Of a DNA stretch of 64,000 nucleotides, positions 1 to 10,531 are shown piece after piece. Location: assembly GCA_963556145.1 (NCBI GenBank), contig OY744467.1:4092001-4156000 (forward strand), given 5' to 3'. Below the pieces are notes generated by a model, which saw only the letters and a list, made by a program, of their open reading frames with translations, did not search any database and was not told the origin of the DNA. A program made the position numbers and the translations under genes. The stretch comes from Hygrocybe punicea. Its lineage: Eukaryota; Basidiomycota; Agaricomycetes; Agaricales; Hygrophoraceae. The first letter of the stretch is position 1, and each line of letters starts with the position of its first letter.

Positions 1-2458
1 TCCATTTCTTTTGGTTTATGATCAACTCGTCGTGAAAGGAGATCGGCTTTCTTGTTTTGTGAGCCTTTTCGATACAATAAACAGAAATTATAGTCCTGTA
101 AGAACACAATCCAACGAGCTTGTCGTCAGGTGAGATCTTGTGGTTTTTGATAATACTCTAAGTTACGATGATTGGTGAAAACGTCGATTTGTTCTTTTGC
201 ACCAAGGAGGAATTGTCACCACTCTTCGAAACTCCATATAATTGCGAGTAGTTCTTTGTCGAAGACTTGATAATTTCATTCAGCTGGTGTCATTGTTGTT
301 GACATATAGGCCACAGGGCAGAAAAGACCGTCAGGTTGTTCTTGGGACAAGATAGCACCGATTGCGTAATCTGATGCGTCACATTCGATGGTAAATTTTT
401 TGTCAGGGATGGGTAAGACGAGAATTGGATCGGTCGTTATGATAGTCTTCAGATGATCAAATGCGTTTTGTTGTTCTTCTGTCCAATCCCATTTTGCTTT
501 TCCCGTCAGTTTGTGTAATGGACTCGCGATCTGTGAGAAATTTTCAACAAAACATCGATAAAAGTTCAAAAAACCAATGAATCATTGTAGTTCGGTTTGA
601 TTTGTTGGGATGGGCCAATCAGTAATAGCGTTGGTCTTGATTGGGTCCATTTGGACTTGGCCATGTCCGACGATAAGTCCGAGGTAATTGAGTTTTTCTT
701 TGTCGAACGTACATTTCTTCAGCTTTAGAAATAGGTTGTTTTCGCGGAAGATCTTTAGCACTTGTTTTGTTCGCTTCTGATTTTCTTCGAGGGACTTTGA
801 GAAGATTAGGATGTCATCCATATAGACCAACAACCATCCTTCACATATTTCATATTGGAAAACGTGGTTCATCAATTGTTGGAATGTTGGTAGTGAATTC
901 TTCAGGCCAAAGAACATGACCGTCGGTTCGAATAAGCCTTTCGGTGTCAAGAAGGTGGCCTTATGTTCATCACCTTCTTTGATACGGACATTATTGAATC
1001 CCCATCATACATCAAGTTTTGTGAAGTATTTGGCATCAGCTAACTGATTGATGATGTCATTGATCAGAGGCAATGGGTATTTGTCATCAACTGTCCATGA
1101 GTTCAACCAATGATAATCCTGTATTGGTCATCGTTCTGTGGCATCCTTCTTCAATACAAAGAAGAAAGGAGAAGCGTAAGGTGATTTTGATGGTCGGATT
1201 CGTCCCGTTTTCAGATTTTCATTGAGGAATTTATCGAGATCTTGTTTTTCGATTGGTGACAATGGATATAACTTACAATCATGATGGTCTGGTGCATCTG
1301 GTTTCAGGGTGATTGCATGATCCCATGGTTTTCATGCTGGTAATTCATCGAAACCGGATGGTTCGAAGACATCACGGTATTCATGGTATGTCTCGGGAAC
1401 TAACTCTTCGAACATCTTTTCTTTCTGTTGTTCTTGTGCCTTTATTGCGAGTTCTGTCGACTTTGTCATGAATGAACGAAAATGTACCGGGTCCATTGTT
1501 TCTTCCATTACTTGATCGAACCAAAGAGGTCGTTCCCAAACTACAGTATTGAATTCGGTTGATCGTATTGTTGATGGTTTACCACAACCAGAAAGACATT
1601 GCGAGAACTTGATCTCGTTTTCGTGCCAATCAATTTCTGGGTTATGTTTTTTGAGCCAATCATATCAAAGGAAAATATCCATTTTTGCCAATGTTGTTAC
1701 TGCGAAACGAAGTAATTCTTGATGGTCGCCGAGACGCATTTGCAACTCGCAATATTCTGTGATTTGTCCCGTTTTCGGTTGTGTTCCATCACTCATATAT
1801 GAATTGAATGGGTTCAAGTATGGTTTCGTCGGGATGTTATGTGCTTTGACATAACCGACATCGATGGCACAAATGGTACAACCACAATCAATCAAACTTG
1901 TCATGGGATATTGCCGTCCATCTTGTGTGACTGAAATGAAGCCATGGACCAGTAACGCCATACGAAGTTCGGAATCTTTTTGTGTCACAGCTCGTATTGG
2001 TTCCAATGTCCGTGGTTCTTGTGGTGAATCTTGTGGCATGTTTTGTACCAGCCATTGTACTCCTTCATCAATTGGCTGTCGATTGAGTGAAAGGACTAAT
2101 CCTGGTGAAATCTTTTCTGTCCATTGTTCATGGATATCGAAATCATGCAGAAGATCGAGGGCGTAACCCATTGTAGTCAAGCAAATAGCAACGATCGTTT
2201 CCATTGCATTGAATTCTGACTCGATCATTGTCTTTCTTTTCTCTTTCAGGGAAATTGTTCTATCTTCTTCGTCTGTAACATGGGTATCTTGCCACGTGTT
2301 ACTTTCCTCTTTCGGCTCTGGTTTCATTGTTTGTTTCAGATCATTGCGGAGGACTTTGAGTTTGGTGAATACGTTGTTGAATTGTTTACATACGAGTACA
2401 TCATTCTCGAGTCGTGTGATCGTGGCCTCCTGCGCTTCACGTCGCTTCCTTAAAAACC
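1..2458 (-). pseudogene. pol of element B: protease, reverse transcriptase, RNase H
   Basis: The minus-strand frame after the putative -1 shift encodes a protease region (TSLIDCGCTICAIDVGYVK, then MDIFL, about 1665-1920), reverse transcriptase (PIQDYHWLN near 1100; VYMDDILIFS active site near 820; LGLIVGHG) and RNase H (FTIECDASDYAIGAILSQ near 380; KELLAII). Premature stops are all TGA: 1665-1667, 1332-1334, 1128-1130, 1005-1007, 582-584, 276-278 and 126-128. Most fall where the family has Arg (LQRFIGF, KLDVRWG, PARKPWDH). There is no other frame damage in 2.4 kb. Integrase is beyond the window edge. Confidence 0.9.
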
Positions 2459-3469
2459 CTCTTGCTTCAACTTTAATGCTGTCAATTCATCCATCAATGC
2501 CGCGATTCGGGTGTCTTTGCCGTCATCTTCTTGTTGTTTCATTGTCTGTGGTATTGTTTGCATGGAGCGGACTTGTTGTTGTCCTTGTCGTTCTGGGCAA
2601 TTACGTGAAACGTGTCCTGGTTGTCAGCATTTAAAGCAAATTCCTTTCGTCATGTACTCTTGTCATTGTTCATCCGTTAACCGTATAAATGTTTGCTGTC
2701 TCGGTTGGGTTCATTGAGTGTCAACGTCCATTGGTACGGATTCTGACTGAGGATGAGGTGTCGATGTTTGAGGGCGAGGAGTTGTTGTTGTGACAGGGGT
2801 GGGATTATACCGTGTTTTCGTTGTCGTTGCATTCATGGACCGTATCTGGTCCTGACGACGTCGCCATTGCTGGTCAAGCTTGACCGTCTGTTCTCGCCAT
2901 TCTTCGACAGTAGTTGGGATGGTCATCCCTGTATAGATTTGGTCGATCAAGGGCTTGTTCATGTGTAATTCGATGAGCTGAATGAGATAACTCTTGTTCA
3001 GAATTTCTCCAAGTCCAGCAATGCATCGGAGAGTATCAAACTCAATCCAAAACTCATCAGCTGTCATCTTTCCCTGACATAAGTCATTCAACTTCATCAA
3101 TGTGTCTTTCTTCTGATCCGGTTTCTCGAAGTGTCGTCTGAATTCTTTGATGAAGTTATCCAGGGTTCCGAAGTTGATGGGGGAGTGCTGCAGGGCAATG
3201 TCAATGTACTCATCTGCCCATCGTCCGGCGAGTCCTCCCTGTAGGTACGAAAGGATAAAAAGGATCTGTTTTTCTTCTGAGTCAAAAGTGGCCGTGTTGG
3301 CCCGGATGTAGATGAAGGCTCCTCGGAAGAATGTTTTGAATCCTTCTTTGTTTCCATCGTATTTAGCTGGTGGAGCAATATGAGATTTCGGAGGTGACAG
3401 GGCTGCAGGTGCTGTAGTGGTATTGATGTCTTGGGTTTCATGGGTTTCTCTGGATGTTTCATCTGACAT
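2450..3469 (-). pseudogene. gag of element B with CCHC zinc knuckle
   Basis: The start codon is at 3469. About 250 residues of retrotransposon gag (GFKTFF, the ALSYL-like ILSYLQGGLAGRWA stretch, DLCQGKMTADEF) are followed by a T/P-rich linker. In-frame TGA codons occur at 2711-2713, 2663-2665 and 2624-2626; beyond the first, the same frame continues into the knuckle CFKC-x-QPGHVSRNC (about 2590-2640). The third TGA is inside the knuckle at a position that is usually Arg. The frame ends with TAA at 2450-2452, directly after a canonical slippery heptamer, which suggests the natural end of gag. Role in a live copy: capsid/nucleocapsid formation. Confidence 0.85.
2453..2459 (-). promoter_or_regulatory. 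Putative -1 ribosomal frameshift site, gag to pol, element B
   Basis: On the minus strand the gag frame reads GAG GGT TTT TAA. The heptamer G GGT TTT fits the X XXY YYZ rule for tandem -1 slippage and is followed at once by the gag stop. Shifting back one base opens the pol frame (GFLRKRRE...), which leads to the protease. No downstream pseudoknot was modelled. Confidence 0.6.
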
Positions 3470-3715
3470 TCTGGTTCGTGGTGGAGTTTTATGATGAGAA
3501 GTAGTTGTTGGAGCAGAAAATGATGACGAGGGGAAAGGTGCGGATTGGAAGGTGGTCTGTGTTGCGACGAAATCGTTGAAATCGTCGTCAGAGGAATCTG
3601 ACGTTTCGGGTGCGAGGTGATACTTGTCATCTTGCTCTGAGTCTGGGGTTCGGTATTGCCGAGGTTCCAGGATGTCTTGGTTTGATGTCGAGAGAGTAGA
3701 GAAAGTTTAGTTTTA

Positions 3716-4282
3716 TGTTACGGATCGCTGTTCTTATAGCGGACTCCGGCAACAACAAACCAAACAAGGATGTTTGAGATAAAAAAGCGAGTACAAACAA
3801 TGGTAAAGAAGGAAAGGGAAGGGGAATCTGGGTTTCTGGTAGCGGTCGGGGAAGAGTAGCTAGACTAAACTTAAAGGTTACTGACTACGAATGTCCATGA
3901 TTATATACTAATGAACGACTTTAGGGTCGGCTTCTTCGTCATGCGTGGCTGCAAGGAGGATAAGCTCTGAGATGAATGGCATCTTGGTATGCTTCGTGGT
4001 CTATGCATTTTGGGGTGCCAACGTGGTGGCCAACGGCTGCGTTGCAGGTCTGGTGTCAACAGACAGCTGATCCGGTGGTTATGCTGTGCGGTATTATTGA
4101 GTGCCTGTATGAGCATGTGTGACGTGTTGGCGGTGATCGGGTGATGAGGGTAATCATATGGATTAGGATACCATCATCGATTGTCATCGATAATGTTCTG
4201 GACCCAGGTTATGACATTGTTTTGGGATGCGGAGTCAGAAATGGGGTCGGAAGCAGGGGTTAGATCGGGGTGAAAAGTAACA
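3716..4282 (-). repeat. LTR of element B (5' LTR in element orientation)
   Basis: The 567-bp block is bounded by the inverted hexamers TGTTAC (3716) and GTAACA (ending 4282) and lies immediately upstream of gag. The partner LTR is outside the window, so the boundaries rest on the TG...CA ends and position only. The flanking five bases on the right are CTCTA, the predicted target duplication. Confidence 0.55.
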
Positions 4283-4570
4283 CTCTAGAACGACTCTCTG
4301 AACATTTCACTGGAACACATTTTTTTAAACATCGCCAAAAGTTATCTACAGAGGTTTTACTTCATTGTCATGCTGTTTCACATGATGTAACTGTTTGTGG
4401 ATGAGGTCTATCTTAATAGCATTTTGTCCATCAGGTTCCAGCCCAGGTCAGACTGGAAAGATTTTTATTCTCCACCTCCCAGGGGCTCTGGCTTTGTATC
4501 TGAATTGCCATTGTGGTAGTAGGTCACGTGACTCATGCCTTAGTTAGTAGCACTTCCCGATGTGGTAGAT
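4283..4570. other. Unassigned spacer right of element B
   Basis: No coding potential, LTR or terminal inverted repeat was recognised. It contains one CACGTG box near 4528. Confidence 0.4.
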
Positions 4571-4665
4571 CAGCCTTATCCAGAGTCATCCATGTCATAG
4601 CATCGCCATCCACCCCAAGCACCCTCTGAGTACCCCGAGGGTACCTCTGGTACCATTCCATCGTG
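4571..4665 (+). repeat. Dispersed direct repeat R, copy 1
   Basis: About 75-95 bp starting CAGCCTTATCCAGAGTCATC is repeated in the same orientation at 22121-22207 with a few substitutions. The two copies bracket the satellite and the nested elements. Identity is unknown. Confidence 0.75.
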
Positions 4666-4799
4666 GTGATGAGAGTGCTTTTCGACCCACACATCTCTTT
4701 TTCTCTTGGTTTTCAACTCCTTACGATTTTTTCTTGCAAGATGACTTTTTCCGGCCTCACCACCCACCGCTGCACAACCACACATTTTCTCTTCATTCA

Positions 4800-4983
4800 T
4801 GGCCGTACAACACTTGAGTTACCCCCGGCACTCTTGCTCAGTCCACCAGGGCCCCATGTCGACCATTGTTGACCCAGAAACGTGGACTTGACCCTTTTTG
4901 AGCACCCAAAAGCCCCAGGCCACATCACCACCTTTTGACCCCCATATTTTAGTGTTCCCCAGTGCCACACGTATCCATCTCGG
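4800..4983 (+). repeat. Satellite-like DNA, left remnant interrupted by element A
   Basis: A segment with the pattern CACATCACCACC...GACCCC...GTGTTCCCCAG resembles the ~150-bp degenerate units at 20801-22095. It ends at TCGG (4980-4983), the duplication left by insertion of element A, and the repeat pattern resumes after TCGG at 20797-20800. Confidence 0.55.
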
Positions 4984-5555
4984 TGTAGAGGCTCCGGATC
5001 GTGTGGATCCATATCCCCTTCATATCTGACACCATTCCTGTCCATTCCCATTCCTATATCATCGATTCCACTCGATTCCACTCATTCCTATCGATTCCAC
5101 TCCAGATTCCGCCTCTGGAATTGTTCCTACTCACAATGCAATGTCCCTAACAACCCAGAATCAGTATGTATATAGTTGTATATCCCATCTCCTAGTACAT
5201 AGCACTCCTCCTATCCTCCTCTCCACTCATCCCCTATCACTTACAGCCTTCACTTGTAGCACATAGTTACCATAGCACAGGATCCCTCACAGTAGTATAA
5301 AAGTAGCACATTTACACTACAAACCATATAGAAATACAGATACCCAGACACGCATATAGAAACCTCTTATCATCCCATCTCATTTATACTTGCCTTTGTC
5401 CTTTCCCCCACACTCTCCCTCTAATTCCGGAACACCTGGATTCAGGTTGGATTGACTAGACCTCTCTAAAGAAACTGATTCCTCTGATCACTTTCTAGCT
5501 GATCACCCTTCATAGTAGATTCCTCATCAGGTCTACAACAGAACTTGCCGTCACA
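4984..5555 (+). repeat. 5' LTR of element A
   Basis: The 572-bp LTR starts TGTAGAGGCTCC and ends GTCACA. It matches the 3' LTR at 19294-20796 once the hAT insertion there is removed. A TATA box (TATAAAA, 5296-5302) lies in its middle. Differences from the partner copy are mostly C/T and G/A changes. Confidence 0.88.
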
Positions 5556-5557
5556 AC

Positions 5558-5574
5558 TAGAGCCCACCACGAGG
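5558..5574 (+). other. Primer binding site, element A
   Basis: TAGAGCCCACCACGAGG starts two bases after the LTR and equals the site of element C (TGGAGCCCACCGCGAGG) apart from two transitions. The complement of the C version ends ...GGGCTCCA. A discriminator U before CCA is typical of tRNA-Cys, so tRNA-Cys is the suggested primer. Confidence 0.6.
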
Positions 5575-5740
5575 AACTAGTTCTTTTGTCTTTTCATACC
5601 CCCCCCACTGTTGGCTTTGACTTTCATGATGTTTATCCTTTGTTCCCAACTCTAATTGCTCAGTCCCACTTATGACTTCAACCCCTTCCTCGTACCTCCC
5701 TGACCCAACTCACTTCCTGATTTGAAAATTCCTCAATATC

Positions 5741-6305
5741 ATGCATGGATTGATGCCTCTCCGAGGTGATTGTTCAGCCCCGATGTTTCATGGTGACGAA
5801 CACGACCTTCCCCGCTTCTTTGATGAAATTGACATGCTTGGCTCTAACTGTGGACTCACGGATGCTATGAAGATTCGCTACACACTCCAGTACCTCAATA
5901 ACAATGATTACAAACTTTGGTCCACCCTTCCTGCCGCTTCAGCAAAGGACTTCATTGCTTTCCGACGTGCCATTTCCGACTTCTATCTTTGTGCGATGGA
6001 CAGTATTCGGTATACGATCGTGGATCTTGATCAAGTGGTTAAATGACAATCAGCTTATGGTATAGAGAACAAGATGGACTTAGGACAATATTTCCGGGAC
6101 TTCATATGCATTTCTGCAGCACTATACGACAACGGCCATTTATCAGACAAGCAATGGAATGAATATTTTGCCAACGGATTTGACTTGGACCTGCGTCAAC
6201 GTGTTGAAGAGTGACTTCATTACCTTCTTCCCAGTCATTTCCACAATGATCCATACCCCGTTGATATTTTCTATGACACCGCATTATTTTTACTTTCCGG
6301 TTCCG
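5741..6305 (+). pseudogene. gag relic of element A
   Basis: The start is at 5741. The protein aligns along its length with the N-terminal gag domain of element C: FHGDEHDLPRFFDEID against FDGNPLNLNRFFEEVE, YTLQYLNNNDYKLWSTLP against HSLHYASLSDYELWASLP, and GQYFRDFICIS against GEYYREFIRIS. Two in-frame TGA codons (6044-6046 and near 6211) interrupt it, both where an Arg CGA would fit. After the ALFLLSG motif the frame dissolves into proline/serine-rich sequence with no protease or zinc knuckle. Confidence 0.85.
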
Positions 6306-7508
6306 GTTCCGTTCCAGAATCCATTGTCACTGCAGCCCCCGTTGCCATCTCCAGTCCCAATTCCGGTCCTGCTCCCGTACCTGTCACAGTCATCTCACCT
6401 CTGGAACAGATCCCATCATCAATCCTGCCCACTGTTGTTCATTCCATCCCCCACGTTCATTCCAGTCCGTCCCTGTCATCGTGTTCCTCATCCCCATCCA
6501 CTCCAGTGCCCATCGAGACCGTTATTTGTTTACAGGTTTTGTCGTCCAGTCCTGTGTTGTCCCCATCTGAGCCCTTTCCTGATTTATTGATGCTGGTCAT
6601 CGATTCCATCTTGCCTTCCAGCCCATTCCTGATTTATCCATTCCATTTCCTATTTCATCCCCATTGTCTCCGGTTTCGTCCACTCCAGTTTCCATCTATG
6701 AACTCATGCTGGACCTGCTCCCATTTGCTCCAGATTCTCTAGATATAGACATTCCGTCCCTGTTATTGCCGCCATATTGTCTCCCCTCCCAGTCTATCGA
6801 GATTCCATCCAAATTGGTTGAGTATCCCATACTTGATTCTATTCCAGATCCGTTACCCCCTCCGTCCCCATCACCCCTTGTCATTTCCCGTCCCATATTG
6901 TCTTCAGTTCCGTCCTCACCCACTTGGGGCACTTTGTCGTTTCCGCCCACTTGGGGCACCCTGTCATTTTTAGACCCATCATGCGGCACACCCCTTGTAT
7001 GGGATCGTGTTGGTGTTGGCACTCCATTTCTTGATTTTATATTGTTCATCATTTCCGCTTTCGTCTTATTTTGTCACCATATATTGGACCTCTGCCCCCT
7101 CGACACCTCGCTTGAATTTTTGCAAGAAGCTCTCTGTCTGAGACCCTCTTATCATTCCACCTCTGACCTTCTTTCAGAAACTCTTGTGGGGATATAGATT
7201 CGTTTCTGTCTCCTATTTTTGCGTTTTCATCTTCCGTTCCACTTTCCGCTCCCATTCCCAAGTCTCGTTTATTTATATTTTCATTTCTGTTTCTAGTTTT
7301 CTTTGTTTCCCCCCCTTTCCAGTCCCATTTCATTTCCGTTGTATTCTGGTCCCGTCCTCCACCTCGACCACTGGATTCCATTTATCTTATCTCCTCGTTT
7401 CCCCCTTTTTATCTATAAATTTATTATTTCCTCTATTCCCTTTTTATGTACATTGTCCTTTGTTTCGTCCCACTTCCTTTCCGTTCACTTCCCCTTCTAT
7501 TTCCCCTT
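6306..7508. other. Pyrimidine-rich low-complexity internal region of element A
   Basis: About 1.2 kb consists largely of TTCC/CCAGTCC-like motifs on the plus strand. Open frames exist on both strands only because of composition. This is where pol would be expected; no RT, RNase H or integrase motif is seen. Confidence 0.6.
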
Positions 7509-9244
7509 TTACTTCCTCTTCACTTCATCCAGCTTGGTGCTGATCATATCGAGTTGCCTGAAGATGTGGGCCTGGTTTGCATGCAATCGGTTTAGCTCCA
7601 TCGTCCAATGGGTTAGTCGTGTATGGACTTCCGTGATGTATTCCAACAGACTGTCTGCGATGGTCGAGATCTACCATTGCGTTTCTGTGGCCATGTCCCA
7701 TACAGCCTGCACGTGGTCATTGATTCTGGCTCCAGTCTGCAGCTGTTTGAACAGATTCCCTCATTTCCCATTGTCCCGCTCTGATTCCATGTCTGGTTCG
7801 ACATTGGTCAACTTCCGTTTGCTTGTTGATGCCTCTCTGGCCTGTAGCTTGAGCTTCTTCACAGCCTTTGGAATCTTCTTCACGACGAATGTTCTCTTTG
7901 GACTTCCCACCTTCGCCTTCCCTTTTTGTTCCGCTTTGCCAGTTCCAGTGGCGGGTCCCTTTGTTGATAACCTGCAGTGTTGTTTCAGCCGTTGGACTAG
8001 TGGATTGTGGCCACTTGTCCAGTGATCACGTGACTTTCCCACGGTTCCAGCCAGTAGATAGCCCTGTTTAGTAGTCAGTAGAGATTTAGATTTAGTCTTA
8101 GCCTCCGAGCCAGCGATTAGCTCGAGGACACTCTCCGTGTCCACCATTTGCATCAGTCACATGTGTACCCCTCGATTCTGCAACAAACCGCATTGGCAGT
8201 CACGCAAGCATCGCATTGCTGGATCCAGAATGACTGCATGTACTATGGATTAGTTAGGCACTATGGATATACGAGTCCGTGAGATATTACTTACCCCCAG
8301 AAGCTTTCCCTTTGGTCCCATGTCGCTCGCGTTTGAAAAGTCATCCCTGCTATTGTACTAACAAGGACAAGGCATGATATTGCATCTTGGTTTCATTGTC
8401 ACAGTTGACCCTTTTGTCCCGGTTGGCCTTTTTGTTTTTGATCGTGTTCAGCACTTGGATCTTCTCGTATTTCTGTAGTTGTTCTTCAGCCCAGTCGCCA
8501 TCCTCATCCTCATCCTCATTTCCATGCTTGCTGGTTTGTCCGGTCTCTTCCCAGTTCCTTTCCACGGCTGCTTCAGCCTCCCTTTTTGCTGCCTCTGCCT
8601 TTGCTGCCTTTGCCCTTTCCACCTCCTCGATCCGCTTCGCTTCTGCCTCCACCTCTGCCCTCCTATTTATCTCCTCCTTGTACTGACACAAATCCTCTGC
8701 CCATTTCTGCTCAAGCTCTGCTGCCTCCATGGCACATTGTCTCCTCGCTTCCTCCTCCTCCATTTCCTCCTGCAACCATAATGCTTCCTCGACTTCCTGA
8801 CACACCGCCTCTTCCCATTCCCGCTTCATGAACTCCTCACAATTCTGCAACCATTCCTCGACCTCAACCACCATTTCCCCACCCATCAAGAAGTCCTTCG
8901 GTTCCATCACATCAATTCCATCGTCCTGGATTTCTGTTGTAAGTCCCCTGTAGTTCCACTGCCGGGTATCGTTAGTTCATGCCGTTTACGAGAACGGGAT
9001 CTCTTACCATGGCCCATCGTTGTCTCACCACCCATTGCCATGCCTTGTCCTCAAATCCGTCGTGTATAATCTCGAATCCAGCCATGTCCACTGCCAGTAG
9101 CTCAGCCACAGCGTTCTCGAAGTCTTTCCATGTATCTGCATCGAGTTTTCTGAGGAAGTTGTCGTATTCCATCAACATCTGGCGTTGGAGTTGGAATTTG
9201 TTGGGTTTGTTAAAGATTGTTGAAGTTGTTGAGGTTGTTGTCAA
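7509..9244 (-). pseudogene. Decayed antisense gene of element A
   Basis: Three minus-strand exons can be read: 9244-9008, 8958-8295 and 8233-7509, separated by introns of 49 bp (GTAAGA...CTAAC...CAG) and 61 bp (GTAAGT...CTAAC...CAG). Exon 1 has EYDNFLRKL and ends QWVVRQRWAM, parallel to IYDNFLAFV and QQWLHGRKKAL in element C. Exon 2 is a Glu/Ala/Arg-rich coiled coil beginning EVEEWL (DVEEWL in C). Exon 3 has CDACVTANAVC...GYTC-x2-C in one frame and a coiled-coil tail ending in KLDEVKRK in another. Stops TGA, TAG and at least two frame disruptions show decay. Function unknown. Confidence 0.7.
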
Positions 9245-9300
9245 TGTCGAGTCACATTGAAAATTTTTTGTTTGTATTTGTTACCACCATCACGTGACTG
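9245..9300 (-). promoter_or_regulatory. Putative antisense promoter of element A
   Basis: A CACGTG box (9291-9296) lies 47 bp upstream of the antisense start codon, with an A-tract on the antisense strand (T6 on plus, 9264-9269) between them. Element C has the same arrangement. Confidence 0.45.
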
Positions 9301-9364
9301 TTATTTCTTTGTCCAGCCGTTTCACCCCACCCTATTTTGGTAGCTCCGGATCACCTCTTCCCGA

Positions 9365-10159
9365 TGTAGAGGGTCCTCGACCCTCTGAGGCTGTAACATC
9401 GATATCTAGCGAATCCGCTCGAACCCGACGTCTCTAGCAATCTACACTCGAACCCGACGTAACCCGATGCAACCCGATGCATACTGACTAGCACGGCCAC
9501 TCACGTACCTGGTCGGTCTATCTCGTAAACTCACGGAACTTCAAATATCAAAGATAGATCTCATCGGACTGGGATCCCGACATCGGACTTGCCTTATTCA
9601 CGCCTAGCGTCTCCCTTATGGGGATATAGTAAAGTATATTGCATCTTTTACGGTTTTTTATATCTTCCACCCATTTTCCCTGTCATCGTCGCCTCGCAAC
9701 GCTCTTCCTACTTCCCCATTTTTATTCTCCTTTGTTTCCTCTCATCGGCCGAGGACTCTCGTCCAAATCTAGGTACAGAAATTTGTAGTATAAAAACGGT
9801 GCCCAAGCGCCGTCTCAAAATAAGAAACCAGTTCCCCCGTTTCCTCTCTCTGAGAATTAGTCTCTCAGTAAAATCCATCGCACACATTGCTCGTCGGATT
9901 CCTCGACGCTCTCCCCGTCGTTCTACCGCCTTTATCTCTACGTCCCTCGTCACCCGACACCCGACCCGCCGTACCTGACATCGTCGGCTTCGTCGGCTTC
10001 GACCGGTCTTGATAGATTTCAGTAGTTTATTCGGCGGCTTCTTACCATTTATATCCTATCATTTTACTGAAGCTTGTTAGACTATTCCTAGTCACTTCTA
10101 CGCTGACCCCCACAGGCTTAGGATTATTATTCCGCAGCCACCCCGACCTCGCCTTTACA
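9365..10159 (+). repeat. 5' LTR of element C
   Basis: The 795-bp LTR starts TGTAGAGGGTCC and ends CCTTTACA. A TATA box (TATAAAAA, 9789-9796) probably sets the start of the R region. It differs from the 3' LTR at 12 sites, all transitions, 11 of them at CpG. Confidence 0.95.
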
Positions 10160-10161
10160 TC

Positions 10162-10178
10162 TGGAGCCCACCGCGAGG
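10162..10178 (+). other. Primer binding site, element C
   Basis: TGGAGCCCACCGCGAGG begins two bases after the LTR and would pair with a tRNA 3' end ...GTGGGCTCCA. The U before CCA points to tRNA-Cys; this is inference, since no tRNA gene lies in the window. Confidence 0.65.
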
Positions 10179-10531
10179 GATAGTCTAGCACCACCATAGC
10201 TTCCTCTTCCCGTATCCCTCCCTCTGACCATCGTCTTTGAGATCTTCCTCGAAGAACTCTTCAACAAGAACTCTCTTTAGCCGCCTTCGACCCGACAATC
10301 GACGACGACTTCTTCCAGCTAGTACCCGACCACCTCGCTCGACATAACAACCTCCCGCTCGTCTCAGGGTCAAACACCCCCCTATATCTTTCATCCGACA
10401 GTCTCGAATCGGTCGATATACCGATAATTACCATTACACCCGACTCATCCGATCTCAGTTCGACACCCGCATCGCCTACGTCCCCGACTTCGACCTCGTT
10501 AGAACCCCCGTCCACGTCTTCGCTCTCGACA

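Larger units (their letters stand above)
1..4282 (-). mobile_element. Ty3/Gypsy retrotransposon, element B (3' part outside window)
   Basis: Read on the minus strand, an LTR (3716-4282) is followed by gag, a CCHC knuckle, aspartic protease, reverse transcriptase and RNase H, and the element runs off the window at base 1 in the RNase H/integrase region. The order protease-RT-RNase H is that of Ty3/Gypsy. All coding parts are interrupted by in-frame TGA codons, so this copy is dead. No tRNA primer site beginning with TGG follows the LTR, so self-priming as in Tf1-like elements is possible but unproven. Confidence 0.9.

Noticed and set aside
1..3469. TGA read through as Arg (recoding) in element B
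   Set aside because: The host genes use TGA as an ordinary stop (for example NAR1, the GTPase gene and the C2H2 gene), and the CpG pattern of LTR changes explains the TGA codons without recoding.
7303..8831. Plus-strand open frames in element A between 7.2 and 8.8 kb
   Set aside because: They are the complement of the antisense exons and of pyrimidine-rich spacer; no family motif.
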